From NCBI RefSeq assembly GCF_014646095.1, contig NZ_BMMU01000023.1, positions 1 through 64,000 on the forward strand: a stretch of DNA of 64,000 bases. Direction: 5' to 3'. Made by a program: the position numbers and the translations under genes. The notes under the pieces are model-generated. The model was not told the DNA's origin. It did no database searches and saw only the letters and a list, made by a program, of their open reading frames with translations. Source of the stretch: Streptomyces lacrimifluminis (lineage in GTDB: Bacteria; Actinomycetota; Actinomycetes; Streptomycetales; Streptomycetaceae). Shown here one piece after another: positions 17,238-25,458 of this stretch (the first letter of the stretch is position 1; each line of letters starts with the position of its first letter).

Positions 17238-17942
17238 ATGACAGAAGACCGGACCACCCAGCGCACGATCACCGCCGTCATGATCGTCATTGCCGCGCTG
17301 GCGTTCGTCTTCTCCTTCGGCAACGTCTGGTCACTCGCACTCCGCCTCGGCGTCCCCGGCCCGATCGCACCGCTCATCGCCCCAATGGTGGACCTGTCCG
17401 TGGTCGGCCTCCTGGTCGCACTTCGCTACCTCTCCCTGCGCGGCCTTCCGGCCGAACAGATGACGGCCGCGACCCGCCTCATGCACTTCTCCGGACTACT
17501 GACCCTCGCCCTCAACGTCGCTGAACCGATCGTCACCGGACACTACGGCCGCGCCGCCGTCGACGCGGTGGCCCCGCTACTTCTCCTCGGCTGGGGCTCC
17601 GTCGGCCCGCAACTCCTCCGCGCCTTCCACACCGTTGCGCGCCCCGCCGTACCGGCTTGCCTGCCGAACAAGACCGAGTCGAAGCCTGAGACGGCTTCTG
17701 ACACATCCCGCCCTGCGCCTGCGACGCCTCCCACCGTCCCGGCCCCGGCCCCCGCCGCTCCTCACGTGACCCCGGCTCCTGCCTCGCCTGCGATCAAGGT
17801 GCCTGAGCCGCTGCTGACCGAAGCACGCTCGATCGCCACGGCCCACCGCACCGAGCATGGCGAACCGATCACGGCGGCCCAGCTGAAGACGCGACTCGGG
17901 ATCGGCCTGCCCATGGCCACCGCGCTGCACGCAGTTCTGTAG
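17238..17942 (+). CDS. SpdB2-like membrane spread protein (DUF2637)
   Basis: The 234-residue protein has four hydrophobic helices in its first 130 residues (for example TAVMIVIAALAFVFSFGNVW and PLIAPMVDLSVVGLLVALRY). A Pro/Ala-rich linker follows (about 145-190), then a small helical C-terminal DNA-binding-like end (PITAAQLKTRLGIGLPMATA). This is the architecture of SpdB2/DUF2637 proteins of actinomycete elements, which help intramycelial plasmid spread together with TraB. An RBS (GGAGAGGGGG) precedes the ATG. Confidence 0.82.
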   Translation: MTEDRTTQRTITAVMIVIAALAFVFSFGNVWSLALRLGVPGPIAPLIAPMVDLSVVGLLVALRYLSLRGLPAEQMTAATRLMHFSGLLTLALNVAEPIVTGHYGRAAVDAVAPLLLLGWGSVGPQLLRAFHTVARPAVPACLPNKTESKPETASDTSRPAPATPPTVPAPAPAAPHVTPAPASPAIKVPEPLLTEARSIATAHRTEHGEPITAAQLKTRLGIGLPMATALHAVL

Positions 17943-18012
17943 CGCCACCACCTTCCGCTGGCTTCTCCGGCACTTCCCACCACCGCCCGCCCCTGGGCCC
18001 GCCTTGCCATGC

Positions 18013-18056
18013 CTGCGGGCAGCAGCCCGAGCGCACTGAATCGCTGCTGCCCGCAG
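18013..18056 (+). repeat. Perfect 14-bp inverted repeat before repSA
   Basis: CTGCGGGCAGCAGC (18013-18026) pairs perfectly with 18043-18056 around a 16-nt loop, 38 bp before the replication initiator start. It could be a transcriptional attenuator controlling rep, or part of the rolling-circle double-strand origin. Confidence 0.6.
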
Positions 18057-18093
18057 GGCCCACCCTCGTGCCAGAAGGGACACCCCGCCACCC

Positions 18094-19557
18094 ATGCGCC
18101 GCCCCCTCGACCTGCGCCACGTCATCAGCCCCGGCCTGCGGGACCTGGTCGAACTGGCCAACACCGACGACTTCGACCGAGTCACCGAACAGGTCCGCGA
18201 CCTACGGGGCTGCACCAGCCCGGTCAACCTGCACGGCTGGACGATCACCACCGACCAGACCACCAAGCAAGTGGTCCGCTCCTACCGCTCCGAGGACGAA
18301 CCCTCCGGCCGTCTCCTCACCACCTGCGGCAACCGCCGCGCCTCCCGCTGCCCCGCCTGCTCCCGCCTCTACGCCGCCGACACCTACCACCTGATCAAGG
18401 CCGGACTGTCCGGCGGCAAGAACGTCGCCGAAACCGTCCACGACCACCCCCGCGCCTTCGTCACCCTCACCGCCCCGTCCTTCGGCCCCGTCCACAACCG
18501 CCCCACGACCGACACGGGCAAGCCCCGCCCCTGCTCATGCGGCGAAAGCCACGCCCAGGACGCTCCCGAACTCGGCACCCCACTGCGCCCGGCAAGCTAC
18601 GACTACAGCGGCGCCGTGCTGTGGAACGCCCACGCCGGGGCCCTGTGGGCACGCTTCACCACCTACCTACGCCGCGCCCTCGCCGAGCACCTCGGCATGA
18701 CACAGAAGGCACTCAACGCGGCCCTCCGCATCTCCTTCGCCAAAGTCGCCGAGTACCAACAGCGCGGCCTGGTCCACTTCCACGCCGTCGTCCGCTTCGA
18801 CGGTCCCGACGGCCACACCACCGCGCCCCCGGTTTGGGCCACCTTCGACGCCCTCCACGTCGCCGTCGGCCTGGCGGTCGAACGGGCCCGACTCATCGTC
18901 GAGTCGGACGCGGTCGGCGAACGCGTCATCCGGTGGGGCGACCGCTTCAAGGTCGATCAGATCTCGGCCTTGGGAGACGGCGAACTCACAGACGCCAAAG
19001 TCGCCGGATACGTCGCCAAGTACGCCACCAAAAACGCCGAAGGCGCGGGCACCGTGGACCGCACCCTCGTATGCCGCCCCTGCGCCGGACGCGGCTACGT
19101 ACGCGGCCCCGACGGCTTCCACGACCGGTGCGAGGACTGCGACGGCACCGGCCAGGCCGAACCCCTCACCAACCTCGCCATCCAGCAGCACGCCCGCCAG
19201 ATGATCCGCACCGCCTGGGCGCTCGGCCACCTCCCCGAGTTCGCCCACCTCAAGCTCTGGAAGTGGGCACACATGCTCGGCTTCCGCGGCCACTTCTCCA
19301 GCAAATCCCGCGCCTACTCGACCACCCTCGGCGCACTCCGCGACGTACGCCGTGCCTGGCGCACAGCTCAGGCCGAAGCCGCCCGCGTCCGGGCCGGCCT
19401 TCCGGTCGACGACGAGAACACCACCCTCGTCACCGCCTCCTCGTGGACCTACCTCAGCAGCGGCTACCGCCCCGGCGAAGAACTCCTCGCCGCCCAGGTC
19501 CGCCACGACAGGGCCTATTCCGAACACCTCAAGTCCGAAGGAGCGCCCTGGCTGTGA
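18094..19557 (+). CDS. repSA: RepSA-type rolling-circle replication initiator (HUH)
   Basis: This 487-residue initiator has HUH-type motifs: motif 1 RAFVTLTAPSFG (about 120-131), the metal-binding His pair in GLVHFHAVVR (His228, His230), and a motif-3 region VAGYVAKYATK with Tyr306 and Tyr310. A Cys pair at 86/89 and a zinc-ribbon-like CRPC...CEDC (327-349) follow family practice. Rep proteins of this kind nick the element's dso so that AICEs replicate after excision. The stop overlaps the xis start (GTGA), so rep, xis and int form one unit. Confidence 0.87.
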   Translation: MRRPLDLRHVISPGLRDLVELANTDDFDRVTEQVRDLRGCTSPVNLHGWTITTDQTTKQVVRSYRSEDEPSGRLLTTCGNRRASRCPACSRLYAADTYHLIKAGLSGGKNVAETVHDHPRAFVTLTAPSFGPVHNRPTTDTGKPRPCSCGESHAQDAPELGTPLRPASYDYSGAVLWNAHAGALWARFTTYLRRALAEHLGMTQKALNAALRISFAKVAEYQQRGLVHFHAVVRFDGPDGHTTAPPVWATFDALHVAVGLAVERARLIVESDAVGERVIRWGDRFKVDQISALGDGELTDAKVAGYVAKYATKNAEGAGTVDRTLVCRPCAGRGYVRGPDGFHDRCEDCDGTGQAEPLTNLAIQQHARQMIRTAWALGHLPEFAHLKLWKWAHMLGFRGHFSSKSRAYSTTLGALRDVRRAWRTAQAEAARVRAGLPVDDENTTLVTASSWTYLSSGYRPGEELLAAQVRHDRAYSEHLKSEGAPWL

Positions 19558-19760
19558 CCACTCCGACCACCGCCGACAAGCGAACGCTGACGCTGGTCGA
19601 AGCACTCGCTGAGATCAGGGTCTCCCGCGCAGCCTTCTATCGAATGCGGGCACGCGGCCAGGCACCGAAGCACCTGAAGCTCCCCAACGGTCAGATACGT
19701 ATCCGCCGGGCCGACCTCGACGCCTGGTTCGACGGCTGCGAGGTGCAGGAAGCGTGCTGA
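19554..19760 (+). CDS. xis: Excisionase (helix-turn-helix, MerR-like)
   Basis: The 68-residue protein starts at a GTG overlapping the repSA stop by 4 bp. It has a winged HTH of the HTH_17/excisionase type: TLVEALAEIRVSRAAFYRMRARGQAPKH-like helices, then a wing IRIRRADLDAWF. It should bend DNA at att sites and direct the integrase toward excision. Its end overlaps the integrase start by 7 bp, so the two are made together. Confidence 0.85.
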   Translation: MTTPTTADKRTLTLVEALAEIRVSRAAFYRMRARGQAPKHLKLPNGQIRIRRADLDAWFDGCEVQEAC

Positions 19761-21148
19761 CCTACGACGTCCAGATCTGGGGCATCCGGAAGCGACCCAA
19801 CCGCGCGGCAGCACACCAACTCCGTTGGCGCGTCGGCCCCCGCCCCTTCTCCAAGAGCTACAAGATCAAGGCCCAGGCCGATGGGCGCCGTGCAGAGCTG
19901 CTGACCGCCCTGCGCAACCGCGAGCAGTTCGACACGGAAACCGGCCTGCCTGCCTCGGAGGTCCAGGCGCTCAACTCCGCCACCTGGTACGCCCATACCC
20001 GCACGTACGCCGAGATGAAGTGGCCGAGCGCCTCGGCCAAGCACCGCGCGAGCATCGCTGACACGCTCGCCACCATCACGCCGAAGCTGGTCAAAGACCA
20101 ACGAGGGGCTCCTGCTCCGAAGGTGCTCCGGATCGCGCTCTACTCGTGGGTCTATCGGTTCGTCCTCGGCGATGACGGAACGCTGAGGCCGCGCCTCGAC
20201 GTCGAAGAGCCGCCTGCCGACGTCGTGGCCGCGCTGGACTGGATGGGCCGGAAGTCCGTGGACATCACCGACCTCAACACGCCTTCGGTGGTGCGTACGG
20301 CGCTCGACGCCCTGATGCTGAAGCAGGACGGCACGGCCGCTGCCGAGAACACGGTGAACCGCAAGCGGACGGTCCTCAGCAACTGTCTCCGGTACGCGGT
20401 AGAGCGGGAGTTGCTGACGACCCTGCCCCTCGACAAGGTCGACTGGACCCCGCCCCAGACTGACGACGAGATCGACTTCCGGTTCGTCCCCGGCCCCAAG
20501 CTGGCGAAGGCGCTGATCGATGCTGTCGGCGAGCAGGGCGAACGCGGACGACACCTGATGGCGTTCTTCGGCTGCCTCTACTACGCGGCCAACCGTCCCG
20601 GAGAGGCGGCCGGTCTTCGAGCGGACGACTTCACCCTGCCCGAAGAGGGGTGGGGCGAAGTCCTGCTCTCCACGAGCATGGCCCGAGTCGGCTCCGGCTG
20701 GACGGACACAGGGGAGTCGTTCGATACGCGTGGCCTGAAGAAGCGGGCCCGCAAGGCGACCCGGCCGGTTCCGATTCCGCCGGTTCTCGTGCGCCTGGTC
20801 CGCGAGCACATCACGGAGTTCGGCATGACCGAGGACGGCCGGCTCTTCCGCGCGACCCAGGGTGGCCACCTCCTCTCCAAGGAGTACGGCGAGGCATGGA
20901 AGGCGGCCCGGCTCACAGCGCTGACGGAGTCTGAGGCGGCCTCGCCGCTGGCTGGCGTGCCGTACTCCCTGCGCCACGCGGGCGTCTCGCTCTGGCTTGA
21001 GTCTGGCGTTTCCCCGGCGGAGGTCGCGCGACGAGCGGGGCACAGCATCGCGGTCCTGTTCCGCTTCTATGCCAAGGCTATTCACCGCAACCAGCAGCGC
21101 GCGAACCAGCAGATCGAACGGGCCTTGAAGTCTGCCGACGACGAATAG
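19754..21148 (+). CDS. int: Tyrosine site-specific integrase of the AICE
   Basis: This 464-residue tyrosine recombinase has an SAM-like N-terminal DNA-binding part and a C-terminal catalytic domain. Residues are Arg281 (ANRPGE), Arg407 in SLRHAG, His430 (RAGHS) and the nucleophile Tyr439 (FRFYAK). The usual box-II His is Tyr404, as in many actinobacterial integrases. It should recombine attP with the 3' end of the tRNA-Ser gene found 1.3 kb downstream. The GTG start overlaps xis. A strong hairpin terminator follows. Confidence 0.93.
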   Translation: MLTYDVQIWGIRKRPNRAAAHQLRWRVGPRPFSKSYKIKAQADGRRAELLTALRNREQFDTETGLPASEVQALNSATWYAHTRTYAEMKWPSASAKHRASIADTLATITPKLVKDQRGAPAPKVLRIALYSWVYRFVLGDDGTLRPRLDVEEPPADVVAALDWMGRKSVDITDLNTPSVVRTALDALMLKQDGTAAAENTVNRKRTVLSNCLRYAVERELLTTLPLDKVDWTPPQTDDEIDFRFVPGPKLAKALIDAVGEQGERGRHLMAFFGCLYYAANRPGEAAGLRADDFTLPEEGWGEVLLSTSMARVGSGWTDTGESFDTRGLKKRARKATRPVPIPPVLVRLVREHITEFGMTEDGRLFRATQGGHLLSKEYGEAWKAARLTALTESEAASPLAGVPYSLRHAGVSLWLESGVSPAEVARRAGHSIAVLFRFYAKAIHRNQQRANQQIERALKSADDE

Positions 21149-21170
21149 GCCGGGCGATCCGTCCAACCTC

Positions 21171-21211
21171 AGGCGCCGTCCTCACCCCACAACGGGGAGA
21201 GGACGGCGCCT
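21171..21211 (+). terminator. Terminator after int
   Basis: A perfect 13-bp stem (AGGCGCCGTCCTC at 21171-21183 with its complement at 21199-21211) and a 15-nt loop are followed by TTCTC, 22 bp after the integrase stop. It ends the rep-xis-int transcript. Confidence 0.8.
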
Positions 21212-21417
21212 TCTCACTGTGTTGGACGTGGTCCGCGCCCCGAGTGAAACAGTTCCCCTGACCAGCAGATACCCGGATCTAGTCCGCCGGTGCTCGGTCA
21301 CGCCCGGCCTCACCCAAAACAAATCGCGTCCCGGCTTCGCCGCACTGTAGACATGGTCTGGGGCACGGATCTGCACACCTGCATCCATCCTGTGCACCCA
21401 GATGACAAGGAGAGTTG

Positions 21418-22242
21418 ATGGCTGGCGTAACGGTGACGGTCTGCCTGCCGGCCGAGGCCGCGGGCGATGTCGAAGGGGCGCTCACGAAGGCTTTTGCGCC
21501 CTTCGACTCCGATTCAGGAAACAACCCTGTCAGTCGCGGCATGTGGGACTCCCGCCGCATCCGCGGCGGCAGCACAGACGGAGGTTTCGCCGTCGCCCTC
21601 GGACACGAGGACGATCCCCGGCTCATCCATGACGACCCTGCACCCGACGGCACACCCCGCCCCAGCCCCCCGGGCGTCTGCGCCGGAGGACCGCGCGCCC
21701 TGCTCGATTTCTCCCAGCCGCACCTTGCTTCCGAACGTGCAGCCGCCGCGTCGTGGGACCTGTGGCACAGCCTCTCCGCCGTGCACCCTGCGGCCGTTCC
21801 CCTCGCGGACTTCGTGGACCGCTGGCGAAACGATCCCACCGCATTCGGCGGTGACGGGTATTCAGACGCAATGTTCTCCGCCTACCGGGACCAGCCGCTG
21901 ATCAAGGCGTACCTGGACCACTCTTTCAGCCTCGACACGGGCTTCCTGGGCTTTTTTGGCAACAGCGATCCTTTGGAGCACCCGGTCATCGGCTACGCCG
22001 GAACCCGGGCCGAGTACATCCGGCAGTACACATCAACAAGGCCATCGAATACGGATGTGCTCACTCTGGATGGCTGGTGGCTGGAGGTGTACCAGCACGG
22101 CATGGAGGCCGTCCACGCCTTCTGCGAGCCTGAGCTGTGCCCACACGACTCTCCACTGCCCGCCGTGTGGCCGGGCAGCGAGGCGTACCTCGCGGACCTT
22201 CCCGGCGACACGATCCTCGTCCGGGTCCACTGCCACTGCTGA
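21418..22242 (+). CDS. Hypothetical protein between int and the attachment site
   Basis: This is a 274-residue acidic protein; ATG 21418 has AAGGAG 5 nt upstream (21407-21412). The first 60 residues (VTVTVCLPAEAAGDVEGALTK) look like a ferredoxin-like beta-alpha-beta. The middle has aromatic-rich helices (ASWDLWHSLSAVHPAAVPLA, DFVDRWRNDPTAF) and the end has conserved-looking Trp and Cys/His residues. No membrane segment or known catalytic motif is visible. It is the outermost gene of the element next to the tRNA, a place where AICEs often carry cargo. The function is unknown. Confidence 0.6.
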   Translation: MAGVTVTVCLPAEAAGDVEGALTKAFAPFDSDSGNNPVSRGMWDSRRIRGGSTDGGFAVALGHEDDPRLIHDDPAPDGTPRPSPPGVCAGGPRALLDFSQPHLASERAAAASWDLWHSLSAVHPAAVPLADFVDRWRNDPTAFGGDGYSDAMFSAYRDQPLIKAYLDHSFSLDTGFLGFFGNSDPLEHPVIGYAGTRAEYIRQYTSTRPSNTDVLTLDGWWLEVYQHGMEAVHAFCEPELCPHDSPLPAVWPGSEAYLADLPGDTILVRVHCHC

Positions 22243-22308
22243 CGCGACCCATCGGGCTGGCATGCAGGGTTGTCGGTACTCAAGTACCCAGCCCGCCCCA
22301 GCGCGGCA

Positions 22309-22336
22309 TGGACCGTGGTCCACACCTGGTCCACAC
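22309..22336. repeat. Candidate integrase arm-binding repeats near att
   Basis: TGGTCCACAC occurs twice (22316-22325 and 22327-22336) with an 11-bp period. The first copy overlaps a small palindrome TGGACC-GT-GGTCCA (22309-22322). The repeats lie 107-134 bp from the tRNA 3' end, a typical position for arm-type integrase/excisionase sites. The role is inferred. Confidence 0.5.
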
Positions 22337-22387
22337 ACGCTGATCAACAACGCGACAGACCCGCGTCAAGCTGAGACAGGCCCACGC

Positions 22388-22422
22388 AGATGGGGTGCCC
22401 CTCACCGAGAGACACCCCATCT
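22388..22422. terminator. Stem-loop between the cargo gene and tRNA-Ser
   Basis: A 10-bp perfect stem (AGATGGGGTG at 22388-22397 with CACCCCATCT at 22413-22422) lies 21 bp beyond the tRNA 3' end. It can serve the tRNA (minus strand) and the convergent 21418-22242 gene. Confidence 0.6.
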
Positions 22423-22442
22423 GACCTGCACACTCCCTGACC

Positions 22443-22532
22443 TGGCGGAAGCGGTGAGATTCGAACTCACGGTGACATCGCTGCCACGACGGTTTTCAAG
22501 ACCGTTCCCTTAGGCCGCTCGGGCACGCTTCC
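22443..22532 (-). tRNA. tRNA-Ser (anticodon UGA), AICE attachment site
   Basis: On the minus strand the 90-nt gene reads GGAAGCG at its 5' end (22532) and pairs with CGCTTCC near the 3' end, with CCA encoded at 22445-22443. The anticodon loop is CTTGAAA, giving anticodon UGA (serine UCA codons), and a class-II variable arm is present. The integrase gene and its repeats lie on the 3' side of the tRNA. This is the usual AICE arrangement, in which the 3' end of the tRNA is the core of the attachment site. Confidence 0.95.
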
Positions 22533-22596
22533 CCGCGCCCAGCCTGATCAGCTCGGCGCGGGACAAGAGTAACGGGTCCTCGCGGGCGCCCGTGGG

Positions 22597-24078
22597 TCAG
22601 CTGTCGCCCTCGCGGGAGCCCAGGGTCAGTTCGACCGTCTTTGACTTGCCGTCGCGTTCGTAGGTGATCTGGACCTTGTCGCCGGGCTTGTGGGTCCAGA
22701 TCTCGCCGATCAGGGTCGGGCCGCTGTCGATCACGTGGTCGTCGAGCTTGGTGATGACGTCGCCGGGCTTGAGGCCGGCCGCAGCCGCCGGGCCGCCCGT
22801 CTCCACGGGTTCCGGGGAGTCGTCGGACTTCTGGCTGATCTGCGCGCCGCCCGTACCCTCGGTCAGGGTGACCGAGGCGCCGATCTTCGCGTAGACCGGC
22901 TTGCCCGTCTTGATCAGTTGCTGGGCGACGTACTTGGCCTGGTTGATCGGGATGGCGAAGCCCAGGCCGATCGAGCCGGACTGGCCGGTGCCCAGGCCGC
23001 CGCCGCTGGAGGACTGGATCGCCGAGTTGATGCCGATGACGTTGCCCGACGCGTCGAGCAGCGGACCGCCGGAGTTGCCCGGGTTGATCGACGCGTCCGT
23101 CTGTAGGGCGCTCATGTACGAGGCCTTGCTGCTGGCGCTGCCGTCGCTGGAGGCCACCGGGCGGTTCTTGGCGCTGATGATGCCCGTCGTCACCGTGTTG
23201 GAGAGGCCGAAGGGGGCGCCGATCGCGATCGTCGAGTCGCCCACGGCCACCTTGTCGGAGTCGCCGAGGGTGAGCGGCTGGAGGTTCGACGGGGCGTTCT
23301 TGAGCTTGATGACCGCCACGTCGTAGCCCTGTGCGTGGCCGACGACCTCGGCGTCGTACTTCTTGCCGTCGGGGAAGGTGGCCGTCAGTTTGCCGCCGTC
23401 GACCGCCTCCGCGACGACGTGGTTGTTGGTGACGATGTGGCCCTGGGTGTCGAAGACGAAGCCCGTACCGGTGCCGCCCTCGCCGCTGGAGCTCTCGGCC
23501 TCGATGGTGACCGTGCTCGGCAGCGCCTTGGCGGCCACGCCCGCGACCGTGCCCGCGTCGCGCTTCAGGTCGCCGCCGGTCTGCTGTGAGGCGGAGACCG
23601 TCGTGGACGTGGTGGAGTCGTTGTCCTTGGCCAGCGTGTAGCCGAGGCCGCCGCCCAGGCCGCCCGCGACCAGCGCGGCCACCAGCACGGCCGCGAACAG
23701 CCCGCCGCGCCCGGACTTCGGCTTCGGCTGCTGCTGGTCGTACGTGGCGCCCCAGGGCGCGCCCGTGTCAGCGCCGCTTCCGCCGCCCATGTACGACGGC
23801 GTCACCGGCGGCGGGGGCGGCGGCCAGGCGCCCGCTTCGGGGGCCGGCCCGGCGCCCTGTCCCGCCTCCGGCGCTCCCGCCGACGCGTACGCCGACACCT
23901 GGCCCGCGTGCGCCTGTGCCTGCTCCGGTGTGCCCGGGGCGCTCGAAGGCACCGGCGGGAGCGGAGTCGTCGGGGCCTCGTGCGCGGTGACCTGCGGGGA
24001 GGCAGCAGGAGTTTCCACCGGCACGGGAGGTGCGGACGGGGCCGGGGGTACCACAGTGCCCTCGTTCTCGGTGCTCAC
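22597..24078 (-). CDS. HtrA/DegP-like membrane-anchored serine protease
   Basis: The 493-residue protein has a cytoplasmic Pro/Ala-rich N-terminus (1-120), one membrane segment (about 126-150) and an extracellular trypsin-like domain with His220 (VTNNHVV), Asp253 (GYDVAVI) and Ser336 (INPGNSGGPLLD). A C-terminal PDZ domain starts near GGPAAAAGLKPGDVITKL. It should degrade or refold damaged envelope proteins. The GTG at 24078 is chosen because GAGGAG lies about 9 nt upstream. A symmetric 24-bp sequence 67 bp upstream may be an operator for stress control. Confidence 0.92.
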   Translation of the reverse strand: MSTENEGTVVPPAPSAPPVPVETPAASPQVTAHEAPTTPLPPVPSSAPGTPEQAQAHAGQVSAYASAGAPEAGQGAGPAPEAGAWPPPPPPVTPSYMGGGSGADTGAPWGATYDQQQPKPKSGRGGLFAAVLVAALVAGGLGGGLGYTLAKDNDSTTSTTVSASQQTGGDLKRDAGTVAGVAAKALPSTVTIEAESSSGEGGTGTGFVFDTQGHIVTNNHVVAEAVDGGKLTATFPDGKKYDAEVVGHAQGYDVAVIKLKNAPSNLQPLTLGDSDKVAVGDSTIAIGAPFGLSNTVTTGIISAKNRPVASSDGSASSKASYMSALQTDASINPGNSGGPLLDASGNVIGINSAIQSSSGGGLGTGQSGSIGLGFAIPINQAKYVAQQLIKTGKPVYAKIGASVTLTEGTGGAQISQKSDDSPEPVETGGPAAAAGLKPGDVITKLDDHVIDSGPTLIGEIWTHKPGDKVQITYERDGKSKTVELTLGSREGDS

Positions 24079-24144
24079 AGCTCTGTCTCCTCGATCCACG
24101 GCTGTCCTGGTCGGTCGCACTTGGTCACGTCCGATCACATATGT

Positions 24145-24168
24145 GCGTACCCGTTTACACGGGTACGC
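24145..24168. promoter_or_regulatory. Inverted repeat upstream of the HtrA-like gene
   Basis: GCGTACCCGT (24145-24154) and ACGGGTACGC (24159-24168) form a perfect 10-bp inverted repeat with a TTAC centre, 67 bp upstream of the protease start. It is likely a regulator-binding site; the regulator is not known. Confidence 0.5.
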
Positions 24169-24364
24169 GGTCGGTACGTTTCAGCTGTGCGTGTCCTTTT
24201 GTATGCCGCCAGCTTTTCCCACGGGCCGTCAGGGCACCATAAGCGGTGCCTGTGGGTCCGGGGCCATCCTTTATATCTGACAATTCACACAACCATGTGC
24301 ATCTGTTACGCGCGCGGGGTGCCCGCTACGTCATGGCGCCCTCCGACGGTGACACCATGACGCG

Positions 24365-25174
24365 GTGACCCACGCACGACAGCACCCGATCCAGGTCGTC
24401 GCCCACCGCGGAGCCTCCGAAGAGGCACCCGAGCACACACTGGCCGCCTACAAGAAGGCGATCGAGGCCGGCGCCGACGCCCTGGAGTGCGACGTACGGC
24501 TGACCGCGGACGGCCATCTCGTCTGCGTCCACGACCGCCGCGTCAACCGTACGTCCAACGGCCGCGGCGCGGTCTCCGCCCTGGAACTCGCCGACCTGGC
24601 CGCCCTGGACTTCGGTTCCTGGAAGAACGGCGACGAGGCCCCCGACTGGGAGCACCGCCCGGAGGACCGTGAGGACACCTCCGTACTCACCCTGGAGCGG
24701 CTGCTCGAACTCGTCGCCGACGCCGGGCGGCGGGTGGAGCTGGCCATCGAGACCAAGCACCCCACGCGCTGGGCGGGGCAGGTCGAGGAGCGGCTCCTGT
24801 TCCTGCTCAAGCGGTTCGGGCTGGACGCCCCGGAGTCCCCGGCCGATTCACAGGTACGGGTCATGAGCTTCTCGGCGCGCTCGCTGCACCGGGTCCGGGC
24901 CGCCTCGCCGACGCTGCCGACGGTCTATCTGAACCAGTTCCTCTCGCCCCGGCTGCGCGACGGCCGGCTGCCCATGGGGGTCGGGATCGCGGGCCCCTCG
25001 ATCCGGATCGTGCGCAGCCACCCGGCGTATGTCGAGCGGCTGAAACGCGCCGGCCACCGGGTGCACGTCTGGACCGTGAACGAGCCCGAGGACGTCGGCC
25101 TCTGCGTCGAGCTCGGCATCGACGCCATCATCACCAACCGCCCGGGCGCGGTTCTGCGGCAACTGGGCCGCTGA
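24365..25174 (+). CDS. Glycerophosphodiester phosphodiesterase
   Basis: This 269-residue GDPD-family TIM barrel has all catalytic and metal residues: His14 and Arg15 (AHRGASEEAPEHT), Glu40 and Asp42 (LECDVRL) and His55 (CVHD). There is no signal peptide, so it acts in the cytoplasm, hydrolysing glycerophosphodiesters to glycerol-3-phosphate and an alcohol. It starts at a GTG and is divergent from the protease gene. A hairpin at 25238-25255 follows it. Confidence 0.92.
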   Translation: MTHARQHPIQVVAHRGASEEAPEHTLAAYKKAIEAGADALECDVRLTADGHLVCVHDRRVNRTSNGRGAVSALELADLAALDFGSWKNGDEAPDWEHRPEDREDTSVLTLERLLELVADAGRRVELAIETKHPTRWAGQVEERLLFLLKRFGLDAPESPADSQVRVMSFSARSLHRVRAASPTLPTVYLNQFLSPRLRDGRLPMGVGIAGPSIRIVRSHPAYVERLKRAGHRVHVWTVNEPEDVGLCVELGIDAIITNRPGAVLRQLGR

Positions 25175-25237
25175 CCGGCCGCGCTCCCACAACGGCAGAA
25201 CCCCTCGGCCGCGAGCCGTCTCTTACCCGACTCCGAA

Positions 25238-25259
25238 CCCCGGTTCGCGCCGGGGCTCT
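25238..25259 (+). terminator. Hairpin after the GDPD gene
   Basis: A short CCCCGG/CCGGGG stem (25238-25243, 25250-25255) with a 6-nt loop is followed by CTCTT, 63 bp after the stop. Confidence 0.5.
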
Positions 25260-25458
25260 TGACCTGGCGGTCCCGGTGAGGGAGCCTCCACCTTCGGCCA
25301 TACCGTCGAAATCCGGCCACTCCGTTACGGGGAGTGCACCGGCGCGTTCGCTCCGTGTTCGATCACCGCGAGTGCGTCATAGAAGGCGGAAGGGACGGTT
25401 TCCGGTACAGGCCAAGGGGGCATTCACACCGTGGCGTGGGGCAAAGGAGGTCTCGGGG

